Source: an uncultured bacterium
GTDB taxonomy: Bacteria > CAIWAD01
Direction of reading: 5' to 3'
NCBI GenBank assembly: GCA_903910645.1
Contig: CAIWAD010000158.1
Coordinates: 1-64,000 of the forward strand
Length of the DNA: 64,000 nucleotides
Positions 21,133 to 30,052 of this stretch are shown piece by piece (within the stretch, counting starts at the first letter, position 1; every line of letters starts with the position of its first letter). The notes beneath the pieces are model-generated. The model searched no databases. It saw nothing but the letters and a program-made list of their open reading frames with translations, and was not told where the DNA came from. A program made the translations under genes and the position numbers.

Positions 21133-22413
21133 CTACAGCAGCATGTCCAGCGCGCCGCGCAGATCGGCTTCCAGATCCACCACCGCTTCCAACCCCACGC
21201 TTAGACGGATCATGGCCGGTCCGATGCCAGCCATGGCCTTGGTTTCATCATCCAGGTCGCTGTGCGTCATGGTGGATGGGTGTTCCACCAAACTTTCCGT
21301 GCCTCCCAGACTGACGGCCAGCTTGCAGATCTCCACCGCGTCCAGCACGCGGAAGGCCTCCGCCTCGCCGCCCTTCACATCAAAGGAGATGAGGCTGCCG
21401 GAGCCCTGACACTGGCGACTCCAGATGGCGTTCTGCGCCTCATCCAGGTGACCCGGATAATAGACCCGTGCCACGGCGGGATGAGCGGCCAGCATCCTGG
21501 CCAAATGCAGGGCTGTTTCCTGCTGCTTCTCCATGCGCACGCTCAGGGTTTCAAGGCTGCGCAGCAGCAACCAACAGGTGAAGGGCTCGGCCATGGTCCC
21601 TAGAATGGTGCGATACACGCCCACTTCCTGAAGCAGACGGCTGCTGCCGAGCAAGGCCCCGGCCACCAGATCGCTGTGGCCGCCCAGGAACTTGGTGGCG
21701 CTGTAGACGCTCAAATCCGCCCCGCATTGCAGCGGCTGTTGAAAAAGCGGGCCCAGAAAAGTGTTGTCCACCACCAGCAGAATCTCCTGGCCCTCGGGCG
21801 GCGTGCCCACGCGCTGGATGACTTCACGCAGGGCTGCCAGATCCGTCATGCAGTTGGTGGGGTTGGAAGGGCTTTCCACATAAACCAGCCGCACGCGCCC
21901 CGGCCGCTCACGCAATAGCTTTTCCACCTGGGCGGCGGCGTCCGTGCCGGCCCTGACCCGATGCACGGGCGTGTTCCAGCGCGGACAAATGTGCTCGAAA
22001 TAGAAGTCCGTGCCGCCGTAGACGGGATTGGTGCTGATGATCTCCTGCCCCGGAGCCACCAGGCTGAGCAGGGTGGTGGTGATGGCGCTCATGCCGCTGC
22101 TGAACACGAGGCCCTGTTCGGCGCCCTCCCAGCAGGCCAGGCGATTCTCCAGGATCTCCAGATCCGGATTGTTCAGGCGGGAATAAATGAGGCCCATTTC
22201 CGGGTCGCGGCTGGGATCGCGCTCCTTCAGGCCATAGGCCCATTCGAAGTAGCGCTTGCCTTCGGCGGAATTGCGGAAGGCAAATGTGCTGGTCAGGAAG
22301 ACGGGCGGCTTGACGGATCCTTCCGAAAGAAAAGGATCGTAGCCATAGCCCATCATCAAGGTCTGGGGGTCGAAGGGACGCCCGGTGCGGGCGGAGTGGC
22401 GGTGGTGGCTCAT
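21133..22413 (-). CDS. Cystathionine gamma-synthase/methionine gamma-lyase family PLP enzyme
   Basis: 426 residues of the Cys/Met-metabolism PLP-dependent family (fold type I). Visible are YSRLNNPDLEILENRLACWEG, the cofactor-binding FSSGMSAITTTLLSL, VVDNTFLGP, and the Schiff-base lysine in SATKFLGGHSDLV. The C-terminal SLGGTESLVEHPSTMTH is the substrate-binding region. The family includes cystathionine gamma-synthase, gamma-lyase and methionine gamma-lyase; these motifs do not decide among them. ATG 22413 is preceded by GGAGG. No other methionine-pathway gene is adjacent. Confidence 0.88.
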   Translation of the reverse strand: MSHHRHSARTGRPFDPQTLMMGYGYDPFLSEGSVKPPVFLTSTFAFRNSAEGKRYFEWAYGLKERDPSRDPEMGLIYSRLNNPDLEILENRLACWEGAEQGLVFSSGMSAITTTLLSLVAPGQEIISTNPVYGGTDFYFEHICPRWNTPVHRVRAGTDAAAQVEKLLRERPGRVRLVYVESPSNPTNCMTDLAALREVIQRVGTPPEGQEILLVVDNTFLGPLFQQPLQCGADLSVYSATKFLGGHSDLVAGALLGSSRLLQEVGVYRTILGTMAEPFTCWLLLRSLETLSVRMEKQQETALHLARMLAAHPAVARVYYPGHLDEAQNAIWSRQCQGSGSLISFDVKGGEAEAFRVLDAVEICKLAVSLGGTESLVEHPSTMTHSDLDDETKAMAGIGPAMIRLSVGLEAVVDLEADLRGALDMLL

Positions 22414-22537
22414 GGAGCCCTCCAGCTGCTTGGATGAAGGTTGTGGGATGCGCGGCGGGGAACAGCTCAGCGGGGCGGCGAACTGCCGGATTCCCGACCC
22501 CAATGCAGGGCGGGACGGGGGGCGGAAGAGTGTCGGC

Positions 22538-23590
22538 TCATGTCTGCGCACCCTCCATGGTGCGCTGGGTGGCGAAAAGCTCCAGCACGGCGGGGAGGAT
22601 TTCCTGGGGATCCAGATCCTGCAAACAGGCCAAAGTGCCCAGGGGACAACGGCGATGGCCGTGGATGCCGCAAGGCACGCACTCCAGCCGATGCTGGAAG
22701 ATGCGGTCCCGTTGGCCACGAGGTCCAAAGCCGAATTCCGGCACGGTGGATCCAAAAATGGCGAAGGTGGGCACGCCGGCCGCCTGGGCCAGATGGAGGG
22801 GCGCGCTGTCGTTCACCAATGCCAGTCGGCACAATCGCAAAGCCTGGAAACTCTCACGCAGGGTGAACGCTCCGGCCAGGTTGTGCACGCGATGTTTGCG
22901 GCAATTGTGCACTTCTGCGGCGACTTCCTGGCACAGGGCCTGGTCGGCGGGTCCACCCAGCAGCACGATGTCCGCCGGCGTGGCCTCCAGGATCAAATCC
23001 GCCAGGCGTCCGAAATGGGAAGCCGGCCAGCATTTGGTGGCCCACAAAGAGGCCGGCGCCATGGCCACGGGAAGCAGCAGTCCGCGTTCCTCGAACGAAG
23101 AGCGCACGCGGGCTTCCTCGGCGGGATCTTTGTGAAGAGTGGGCATGGCCTGGGCAGGATCCTGCTCATCCCGCGGTCCGGCCAGTGCCAGGTTGCGCTC
23201 CACTTCATGCAGCGCGCGATTGTCGTAGACCAGCTCCGTGTAGGCCAGAGTTCCCACCGCGCTGGCGAAACCCACCCGCTCGTAGGCGTCACTGAACCAG
23301 GCCAGGGCGCTGCTGCGCAGACTGCGATGGGGCACAATCACCCGATCCACCCGCAAGGCCTTCAGCTGGCGCACCAGTTGGCGGAAAGCCGACCAGCCCT
23401 TGTCCCGGCCGCGCTTGTCGTAAACAATCAGTTCGTCCAGCCGGGGATCACCGTGGAAGAGCGGGGCGCAGGCCGGATTCACCACAAGACCCAGCCATTC
23501 CAGGTCCGACTCCCGGCGCAGGCGGTCCAGCAGGGGCGTCAGCAGAATCAGATCGCCGGGGAAGGCGGTATGGATGACGAGATTGCGCAT
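22538..23590 (-). CDS. Glycosyltransferase family 9, ADP-heptose:LPS heptosyltransferase-like
   Basis: 350 residues, cytoplasmic face of the inner membrane. GT9 features: N-terminal HTAFPGDLILLTPLLDRL, central LGGPADQALC, NDSAPLHLAQAAGVPTFAIFGST and the closing FGFGPRG and CIHGHRRCPLG-type segment, close to WaaF/RfaF. It should transfer heptose from ADP-heptose to a lipopolysaccharide core, consistent with a Gram-negative envelope. I chose ATG 23590; the frame upstream to 23743 simply reads through an intergenic repeat and is not part of the protein. Confidence 0.88.
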   Translation of the reverse strand: MRNLVIHTAFPGDLILLTPLLDRLRRESDLEWLGLVVNPACAPLFHGDPRLDELIVYDKRGRDKGWSAFRQLVRQLKALRVDRVIVPHRSLRSSALAWFSDAYERVGFASAVGTLAYTELVYDNRALHEVERNLALAGPRDEQDPAQAMPTLHKDPAEEARVRSSFEERGLLLPVAMAPASLWATKCWPASHFGRLADLILEATPADIVLLGGPADQALCQEVAAEVHNCRKHRVHNLAGAFTLRESFQALRLCRLALVNDSAPLHLAQAAGVPTFAIFGSTVPEFGFGPRGQRDRIFQHRLECVPCGIHGHRRCPLGTLACLQDLDPQEILPAVLELFATQRTMEGAQT

Positions 23591-23648
23591 GGTGTGAAGA
23601 ACATAACAGTAGCCACCCACCAATGACTCTCGGACTCGACGCGCGAAT

Positions 23649-23713
23649 CTGTCATTCCCACGAAAGCAGGAATCCAGGCTGACAAGGGATCCCGGCGTTC
23701 GCTGGGATGACAG
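23649..23713 (-). repeat. 65-bp two-hairpin intergenic repeat, copy 1
   Basis: Ends are inverted (CTGTCAT ... ATGACAG). Inside are two hairpins: TTCC...GGAA around CACGAAAGCA, and ATCCC...GGGAT around GGCGTTCGCT. It matches the copy at 39738-39802 in reversed orientation over its full length, with about a dozen differences, and a third, more diverged copy at 49151-49213. It lies upstream of the GT9 gene. It behaves like a REP/BIME-type or small non-autonomous palindromic element. Confidence 0.85.
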
Positions 23714-23782
23714 TCTTTTAAGAGCGGGAACCGCATTTGCCAAGAAGGAAATCCGAGGCTCGAGGACGAGCGAATCATTCCA

Positions 23783-24382
23783 TTAGAGCTTCAACAGGAA
23801 GCAGGAACGGCAATGGAAGTCCGGGCTCTCTGAAGGGTGGGACAAGGCCCAGAACTCCCGCGTTCCATCCTGCCGCTGCAAGATGGCGCTGATTCCCAGC
23901 TCCAGGCCCTGGGCAGGATCAAGCGCCAGGCGGTTCAGCTCCAGCGCCACGCGGAAGCCCAAATGGCCCGTCACCCGATGGTGCTTGGTGGACAGCGTGC
24001 ATAGCGCCGTTTCATGGCGCATGCCCTGGCGGGGCGCGTTGAACGCATAGGCCGCCCAGTGGCCCTCCAGCGCCATGTTGAACTCATGATAACCCGCAGA
24101 GCCTGGCGTGGCCAGGAAGGCCTCAAAACAGGTGGCCTGCCACAAGCCGTCCAAGCGGCGCGGCGTGTCCTCGGCCAGAGGCAGGACAAGATCCTCCAGC
24201 TCCCCTTCCAGCACATAGCGAATGGCCAACCGGTGGCCTTCCAGGCGCAGGCGGGCACGCAGGGTGCGCGGGCGGGGCGGAGGCTGGAATGGCAAGAGCC
24301 AGGCCTCCCGAGCCAGCACTCCCGGGGCGCCTGGGCGGGTTTCGCGCTCCAGCAGGCTGGATGCCAACACGGCGTCTACCAT
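23783..24382 (-). CDS. DOMON-like domain protein
   Basis: 199 residues with no signal peptide. The core RLDGLWQATCFEAFLA, GYHEFNMALEGHWAAYAF and the later ALELNRL, GISAILQ match the small bacterial DOMON-like group, a beta-sandwich of unknown ligand related to heme- or sugar-binding DOMON domains. It is the final gene of a nine-gene run and overlaps the biotin-carrier gene by 1 nt (TGATG). No enzymatic motif is seen. Confidence 0.8.
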   Translation of the reverse strand: MVDAVLASSLLERETRPGAPGVLAREAWLLPFQPPPRPRTLRARLRLEGHRLAIRYVLEGELEDLVLPLAEDTPRRLDGLWQATCFEAFLATPGSAGYHEFNMALEGHWAAYAFNAPRQGMRHETALCTLSTKHHRVTGHLGFRVALELNRLALDPAQGLELGISAILQRQDGTREFWALSHPSESPDFHCRSCFLLKL

Positions 24383-24873
24383 CAGGCGAAGTCCACCAAT
24401 ACCGTGCCCTTTTCCACACCCTGTCCCTCCTGCACACGCACGGCCGCCACCACGGCGGCGCGGGGCGCCTTCAACTCGTTCTCCATCTTCATGGCTTCCA
24501 CAATGACCAGCCCCTGGCCCTTGGCCACCTCCTGTCCGGCCTGCACCAGCACCTTCACCACACGACCGGGCATGGGCACCACCAGGTGCAAGGCCGCGTC
24601 CTCTTCAGCGCCAGCTCCGAAGCCAGCGAAACGGTGCTCCAGCTCCGTCAGCACGCGACAGTCCAGCTCACGGCCGTCCACCCGCCAGCGATGCGGGCCC
24701 AGCCGCTCCACGCGATGCACGCGGTCCCCCACCTTCACACTCAGGAGGCCGTCCAGCGTCTGCACATCCACGGACCACTCCCCGTCGGGAAGACACAAGA
24801 CGCCTTCATGGCCCTCGCCCTTCCAGGCCAGGTCCCGGGGGCCATCCGGACCCATCGCCACAAAGCGCTTCAT
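24382..24873 (-). CDS. Biotin carboxyl carrier protein
   Basis: 163 residues. The C-terminal biotinyl domain carries the modification site EAMKMEN (biotin on K129), with the supporting HLVVPMPGRVVKVLVQAGQ. The N-terminal 80 residues are a beta-rich region like the BT domain of acyl-CoA carboxylases. It overlaps the biotin carboxylase gene (ATGA), as expected for a two-subunit arrangement. No carboxyltransferase gene is present in the window, so the acyl-CoA or other substrate (acetyl, propionyl, methylcrotonyl, pyruvate) stays open. Confidence 0.9.
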   Translation of the reverse strand: MKRFVAMGPDGPRDLAWKGEGHEGVLCLPDGEWSVDVQTLDGLLSVKVGDRVHRVERLGPHRWRVDGRELDCRVLTELEHRFAGFGAGAEEDAALHLVVPMPGRVVKVLVQAGQEVAKGQGLVIVEAMKMENELKAPRAAVVAAVRVQEGQGVEKGTVLVDFA

Positions 24874-26369
24874 GCTCCCCTCCGATGCTGCCAGCGCCAG
24901 CCGCTCTCCTGCTCCGCCCCCCGCATCTCTGTCTGTGCGGCTTCCCCTCCGGCATCCGCCCGCTCCAGCAGGCCTGCCAGCTCCGCCGCCAGGCGCTCGT
25001 GGGCGGTGGCCTCGCCCTGACGCTCCTCCGGCCTCCAATGCTCGGCAATGAAGTGGGTGGTGGTAACACCGCCCTGGAAGACCGGATGCTCCATCACCCA
25101 TCGGCAGAAGTCCAGATTGTGGGCTACTCCCTGCAGGCGGTACTCGCCCAGGGCGCGATGCATGCGCGCAATGGCCGCGGCGCGATCCTGGCCCCACACG
25201 CTCAGCTTGGCCAGCATGGGATCGTAGTGCACGCTCACTTCGCCGCCAGTCTCCACGCCGCTGTCCAGGCGCACACCGGGACCGGTGGGCGGAAGATGCA
25301 GGCGGATTTTCCCCGTGTCCGGCAGAAAACCCTGCATGGGATCTTCGGCGCACACGCGGCACTCAATGGCGTGGCCACGGGCCTGAATGTCCTCCTGGCG
25401 CAATTCCAGGGGAAGTCCCGCCGCCACGCGCAGTTGCTCGCGCACCAGATCCAGGCCGGTGACCCATTCGGTGACGGGATGCTCCACCTGTAAACGCGTG
25501 TTCATTTCCAGGAAATAGCAGCGGCGGTGCCGGTCCACCAGGAACTCGATGGTGCCGGCGTTCACATAGCCCACCGCCTGGGCGGCTTTCACCGCTATGG
25601 CGCAAAGCTCGGCGCGCAATTCTGGTGTAACAAAGGCGCTGGGGCTCTCCTCCACCACCTTTTGGTGTCTGCGCTGGATGCTGCACTCCCGCTCACCCAG
25701 ATGCAGAACCCTGCCATGGGCATCCGCCAGGATCTGCACCTCGATGTGGTGCGGCTCCTCCACGAATTTCTCCAGGTACACGGCCCCGTCGCCAAAAGCG
25801 CCTTCCGCCTCCCGGCGGGCGGCTTCCAGCGCGGACAGGAAGGCGGATTCCTCCGCCACCAGGCGCATGCCTTTGCCGCCTCCTCCCGCGGCCGCCTTGA
25901 GCATGACTGGAAAGCCAATCTCCCTGGCAATGTCCAGCGCAAGGGCGGGATCCGTGATGGCCTCCTCCGTGCCCGGCACCACCGGCACACCGGCGCGCAG
26001 CATGGCCTGGCGGGCCGCGGTCTTGGATCCCATGGCCTCGATGACTTCCGGTGGCGGTCCCACGAAGATCAGCCCCGCATCCGCACAGGAGCGGGCAAAG
26101 GCCGCATTCTCCGACAGGAAGCCGTAGCCGGGATGGATGGCATCCACGCCCAGGCGCAGGGCCTCCTCGATGATGCGTCCCGCGCGCAAGTAGCTTTCGC
26201 GGCTGGGGGCCGGCCCCAGGCAGACGGCCTCGTGGGCCTGGGCCACATGGGGGGCCCGGCGGTCCGCCTCTGAATACACCGCCACGGTGGCGATGCCCAT
26301 CTCCCGGGCCGTGCGGATCACCCGCAGGGCAATTTCACCGCGATTGGCGATGAGCACTTTGCGCACCAT
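24870..26369 (-). CDS. accC: Biotin carboxylase subunit of an acyl-CoA carboxylase
   Basis: Carboxylates biotin on the carrier protein with ATP and bicarbonate. N-terminal VRKVLIANRGEIALRVIRTA, ATP-grasp domain with KAAAGGGGKGMRLV, the catalytic region HHIEVQILADAHG, LGERECSIQRRHQKVVEESPS and EMNTRLQVEHPVTEWVTG. 499 residues, about 50 longer than free AccC, with a charged C-terminal tail more like subunits of propionyl/methylcrotonyl-CoA carboxylases. ATG 26369 is preceded by GGGAG. The label accC rests on the family; specificity is not shown. Confidence 0.92.
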   Translation of the reverse strand: MVRKVLIANRGEIALRVIRTAREMGIATVAVYSEADRRAPHVAQAHEAVCLGPAPSRESYLRAGRIIEEALRLGVDAIHPGYGFLSENAAFARSCADAGLIFVGPPPEVIEAMGSKTAARQAMLRAGVPVVPGTEEAITDPALALDIAREIGFPVMLKAAAGGGGKGMRLVAEESAFLSALEAARREAEGAFGDGAVYLEKFVEEPHHIEVQILADAHGRVLHLGERECSIQRRHQKVVEESPSAFVTPELRAELCAIAVKAAQAVGYVNAGTIEFLVDRHRRCYFLEMNTRLQVEHPVTEWVTGLDLVREQLRVAAGLPLELRQEDIQARGHAIECRVCAEDPMQGFLPDTGKIRLHLPPTGPGVRLDSGVETGGEVSVHYDPMLAKLSVWGQDRAAAIARMHRALGEYRLQGVAHNLDFCRWVMEHPVFQGGVTTTHFIAEHWRPEERQGEATAHERLAAELAGLLERADAGGEAAQTEMRGAEQESGWRWQHRRGA

Positions 26370-26392
26370 GCGCACTCCCGCTTGTCCGCCCA

Positions 26393-27094
26393 TCACGCCG
26401 GCGGTGTGGTTGTGTTTGTGGGTGGGAAGTCCAGCCGCCAGGATCGCGGACGCCGCTCTTCCACCAAAGTCCAATGCGCTGGCGGCGCAAGGATCTGGTG
26501 GGCGTGGGGCCACTCCAGCCAAAGGTCCAGGGCCCCATGGGCCGCCAGGGCGCTCAGGCCCGCCTCCAATGTGGCGGCGTCCAATTGGCCGGGAGCCCAG
26601 CGGCCCTCATCCCCATCCAGCTCCGCGCCCTCGGGCAGGCTGCCTTCAGCCTTTCCCGCCAAAGCCGTGCGGCGCAAATGCCAATGACAGACACCGGGCT
26701 CTTCCAGAAAGCCCAACTCTTTCAAACGATGTTCCAGGGCGGGTGGCAAGCGGTCCAAAGCCTCCTGAGGCAGGCGCAGGAATGAAACTCCACGACGCCG
26801 GGCTTCTGCTTCAACGGCCTCCACCAGTCGCCGCAGGCTGCCGCTCCACGCGCCCTCCCAGGGCAGGCGCAACAAGCCCACACGCAAGCCCTTGTCCTCC
26901 CGGGCAAGCAGCAGACGGCCCAGGATGCGGCCCTCTTCCCTTAGCCACCACAACAAGGCGGGCTCGGAGGCACCTTCCTTGAAGAGTCCGCGCACCTGGT
27001 TCCACACGGTTTTGCGCGCGGTGGAAGACTTCTCCTCCCGGCACCAGACCTCCACTTCGGCGGCGGCCAGGGAAGCAACCCGGGGTGCGGCCAT
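26393..27094 (-). CDS. Hypothetical protein, GNAT-like fold suspected
   Basis: 233 residues, cytoplasmic. The segment ILGRLLLAREDKGLRVGLL followed by LRRLVEAVEAEARRRGVSFL and LEHRLKELGFL has the strand-helix-helix spacing of a GNAT acetyltransferase, but the acetyl-CoA loop (RxxGxG/A) is not evident, so activity is doubtful. It overlaps the M16C protease gene by 1 nt and lies 23 nt before accC. Confidence 0.55.
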   Translation of the reverse strand: MAAPRVASLAAAEVEVWCREEKSSTARKTVWNQVRGLFKEGASEPALLWWLREEGRILGRLLLAREDKGLRVGLLRLPWEGAWSGSLRRLVEAVEAEARRRGVSFLRLPQEALDRLPPALEHRLKELGFLEEPGVCHWHLRRTALAGKAEGSLPEGAELDGDEGRWAPGQLDAATLEAGLSALAAHGALDLWLEWPHAHQILAPPAHWTLVEERRPRSWRLDFPPTNTTTPPA

Positions 27095-30042
27095 CAGGCG
27101 CTCCGCCCGGGAGTGCCCAGCGCCTCCTCGGCTTCAATCACCAGCCCCTGCACCACATCCGGGCGCAGCATGGCCTGGGGACAAACCACCACCCGACGCT
27201 CGCCGCCATCGTCCGCCAGCCAGCGGGAAGCACATTCCGCCACATCAGCGGCGGTGGCGTCCAACAGGCCCTGGCGGTACTGGTTGCGCAGTTCCAGACT
27301 TACGCCATGCAGGGCATGCTGGAAGGAACGTGAGGCCCGCTCGTGGGGAAGCAAGGGGCGGTCCAGTCGGCGCAGGGCCTCGATCTTGGCCCGATCCAAC
27401 TCCTCACGGGAGATTTGCGCGCCAAGGGCCAAGCGACGCACCTCGTCGAAATCCGCCCAGGTGCCGGCAATGCGCGGATCCCGCCAACTGACGAAACTGA
27501 ACACACGCTGGCCGGAATCGTAGGTGGCCATGGCGCCATAGGCTCCGCCCTTGGCGCGGATGCGCTCGTACAAGGGCTGTTCCATCCATGCTGCCAGCAG
27601 GCTAAGACGCGCGGCGTCAGGATCGCCAAGGGAAGGCGCCACGCGGCTTTCCGCCACGAAAGCACCGTCCACATCCACCAGCAAGGCGCGGGCTGCACGC
27701 GTGGCGGTGGCGGCACCCTGGGGCAGTCTCTCGTCCTGCCCTTGCAGAGGCAGCGAGTTCAGCAGATTTTCCAGACCCGGACGCACAGCCTGCATATCGG
27801 CGCCATCGGCACAGAGCAGGGCCTGGCGTCCACGCTGGGAAAGGCAGCGCTCCAACAGGGCCTGCAGACGCTGGCCCAGGCTCTCATCGGCTGGATCCAG
27901 GGCCGCCAGGTGGCGCAGGAAGCCCAGCCCCTCCGCCTGCTCCACGCAGGACCCAATGGGGCTTAAGGCATGCTGGCTGGCCTGCATGGCAATCTGCGAG
28001 GCGCCTCCCGCCAGCTCGCCGTGCAGCCCCGCTTGCCGCATGCGCAAAAGTTCCGACACTCGACGGGCATCGTGCAGATCCGGACGGCGCAGGAGGTCCT
28101 CAATCATGGACAGCCAGTCCTCATGGCGGCGGGCCAGGGCATGGAAGCCCACATGCAAATGGTGCACGGACTTGAACTCCACGGCCTCCAGGCTGTGGTG
28201 GCTGCCCAGGCTGACGCCGCCGCTAAGGCCGCGCAGTCGGCGTTCAGAGGCCTCCGTGCCCAGGCCGGCGTGGCTGATGCGCGTGATCCAGCCCATCAGA
28301 TCCACCAGGGCCAGGTCGGGATCCCGGGGATCCAGTGGCAGGGCCAGCTTCACATGGGCCAGGCCATTCACCGGCTGATCGTGCACATGCAAGACGCCGC
28401 CCGCCAGTTGGAACTCCGTGCCCGGCCACACCGTGGACTGGCGGGGCTGACGCGCGGGGTCCAGCACGGGCATGCAGCTGAGATCCCCCTGATTCCCACG
28501 CCAGGCCTCCACCCGGCGCGCCTCCTGCACCAGAGTGTGGCAGGCCTCCTCATCCATGGCGGCGCGCTGCTCCGCCAGACGGTGGGCCAGCTGCTCCTCC
28601 CGGGCCTCCACAGCGCCTTCCCTGGGTTCCAGCTCAAGGCGCAGGCGCTCCGGGTTTTCCAGCAACCAGCGGCGGATGAGACCCGGCAGGAAGTCCGGAT
28701 CCAGAGCATCCTTGCGCAGGGATTCCAGCAGGAGATCGTTGCGCAGCATGGGGGCAGGATCGCCCCCCGCCATCCAATGCGGCATGCTGAAGTAGAGCAG
28801 GGAGAGGCCCCAGGGCATGCCCCACACGCGGCTCTGCTCGCGGTTCTCCAGTTCGAAGCGGTCCAGGGCCGCCTGCAGCTGGCCAGGATCCAGACCATCC
28901 CGGGCCAAGGCTGTCAAGGCCTCCAGCACCACCCGCTCCACGGCTTCGGCGCTGCCCTTCTCCACACCTTTCAAGCCAATGCCAAAGGTGAGGCTTGCGC
29001 TGCCACTGTCCAGTCCCACTGGCGCCAGGGCCGGACCCAGGCCGCTCTGCAACAGGGCATGATTCAAGGGGGCGGCCAGCCCGCCGCACAACACTTCAAA
29101 CAGGAAGGCCAGACGCAGCATTTCCGGCATGTCCTGCTGGGAACACAGGCGCCACCCAACGGCGGCGAACCGCGGCGCGGGAGGGCCGCCCTTGCCGGCC
29201 AGGACGGGATAGTGGCCATCCACCACCACGGGGGCGCCCAGGGAGGGATGGGCCCCCAGCTCCAGGGCCTCCCGGTGTTCAAAGCCCTGGAAGGCCTGGT
29301 CCAGACGCGCCAGCGTGGACTCCAGTGCTTGGTTGCCAAAGGTGGCGGTCCAGGAGTTGCCGGGATGGTAGTGCCGTTCATGGAAGGCCCGCCACGCCTC
29401 CACGCTCAACTGGGGAATGGCCGCCGGATCTCCGCCGGATTCGTTGGCGTAGCAGAGGTCGGGCAGGAGCTCACGACGGAAGCGCCGGGCGAACTGGCCC
29501 TCGGCGCTGGACATGGCGGCTTTCATCTCATTGTAGACCACCCCGCGCAGAACCAGGGGCGTGGCCGGATTCTCCGCCTCCTGGAACTCAAGACGCCAGC
29601 CCTCCTGCAGGAAGGCCTCCTCCTCCAGCAAGGGGTGGAAGACGGCGTCCAGATAGCGCGTCAGCAAATTGTCCCAATCCTCGTCATTGGGCGTGGCAAA
29701 GGGATAGGCTGTGCGGTCCGGGCCGGTGAAGGCGTTAAGGAAGCTGTTCAGGCTGCGGCCGCGCAGCTCGGTGAACATTTTCACCGGGTATTGGCGGGAG
29801 CCCTCCAGCACCGTGTGCTCCAGGATGTGCGGCACGCCCGTGTCATCCTGGGGCAGAGTGCGCAGGCAGGTGATGAACACTTTCTCGTCCAGCTCGTGGC
29901 TGATGTGCAAATGGCGGGCGCCGGTGGCCTGGTGGCGCAGCTCCCAGCAATGGGCACGCAGGTTGGGCAAGTCGTTGCCCTTCTCCACAAGAAAGCCGTT
30001 GATCAGCTGGCCGGGTGCCAACAAGGGGTTGCGGGGATCCAT
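27094..30042 (-). CDS. M16C metallopeptidase, presequence-protease (PreP/Cym1) family
   Basis: 982 residues, a full-length single-chain M16C enzyme with four homologous domains. The inverted zinc motif HxxEH is intact as PHILEHTVLEGS (H72, E75, H76), and the N-terminal HLHISHELDEKVFITCLRTLPQDDTGVP is typical. Such enzymes degrade unfolded peptides inside a closed chamber. No signal peptide is visible, so it is probably cytoplasmic. It sits 10 nt after the surface metalloprotease-barrel gene. Confidence 0.92.
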   Translation of the reverse strand: MDPRNPLLAPGQLINGFLVEKGNDLPNLRAHCWELRHQATGARHLHISHELDEKVFITCLRTLPQDDTGVPHILEHTVLEGSRQYPVKMFTELRGRSLNSFLNAFTGPDRTAYPFATPNDEDWDNLLTRYLDAVFHPLLEEEAFLQEGWRLEFQEAENPATPLVLRGVVYNEMKAAMSSAEGQFARRFRRELLPDLCYANESGGDPAAIPQLSVEAWRAFHERHYHPGNSWTATFGNQALESTLARLDQAFQGFEHREALELGAHPSLGAPVVVDGHYPVLAGKGGPPAPRFAAVGWRLCSQQDMPEMLRLAFLFEVLCGGLAAPLNHALLQSGLGPALAPVGLDSGSASLTFGIGLKGVEKGSAEAVERVVLEALTALARDGLDPGQLQAALDRFELENREQSRVWGMPWGLSLLYFSMPHWMAGGDPAPMLRNDLLLESLRKDALDPDFLPGLIRRWLLENPERLRLELEPREGAVEAREEQLAHRLAEQRAAMDEEACHTLVQEARRVEAWRGNQGDLSCMPVLDPARQPRQSTVWPGTEFQLAGGVLHVHDQPVNGLAHVKLALPLDPRDPDLALVDLMGWITRISHAGLGTEASERRLRGLSGGVSLGSHHSLEAVEFKSVHHLHVGFHALARRHEDWLSMIEDLLRRPDLHDARRVSELLRMRQAGLHGELAGGASQIAMQASQHALSPIGSCVEQAEGLGFLRHLAALDPADESLGQRLQALLERCLSQRGRQALLCADGADMQAVRPGLENLLNSLPLQGQDERLPQGAATATRAARALLVDVDGAFVAESRVAPSLGDPDAARLSLLAAWMEQPLYERIRAKGGAYGAMATYDSGQRVFSFVSWRDPRIAGTWADFDEVRRLALGAQISREELDRAKIEALRRLDRPLLPHERASRSFQHALHGVSLELRNQYRQGLLDATAADVAECASRWLADDGGERRVVVCPQAMLRPDVVQGLVIEAEEALGTPGRSA

Positions 30043-30052
30043 TGTCCGGCTC

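Noticed and set aside
23591-23743. N-terminal extension of the GT9 protein
   Set aside because: The extension is simply translation of the 65-bp intergenic repeat; the conserved protein begins at ATG 23590.
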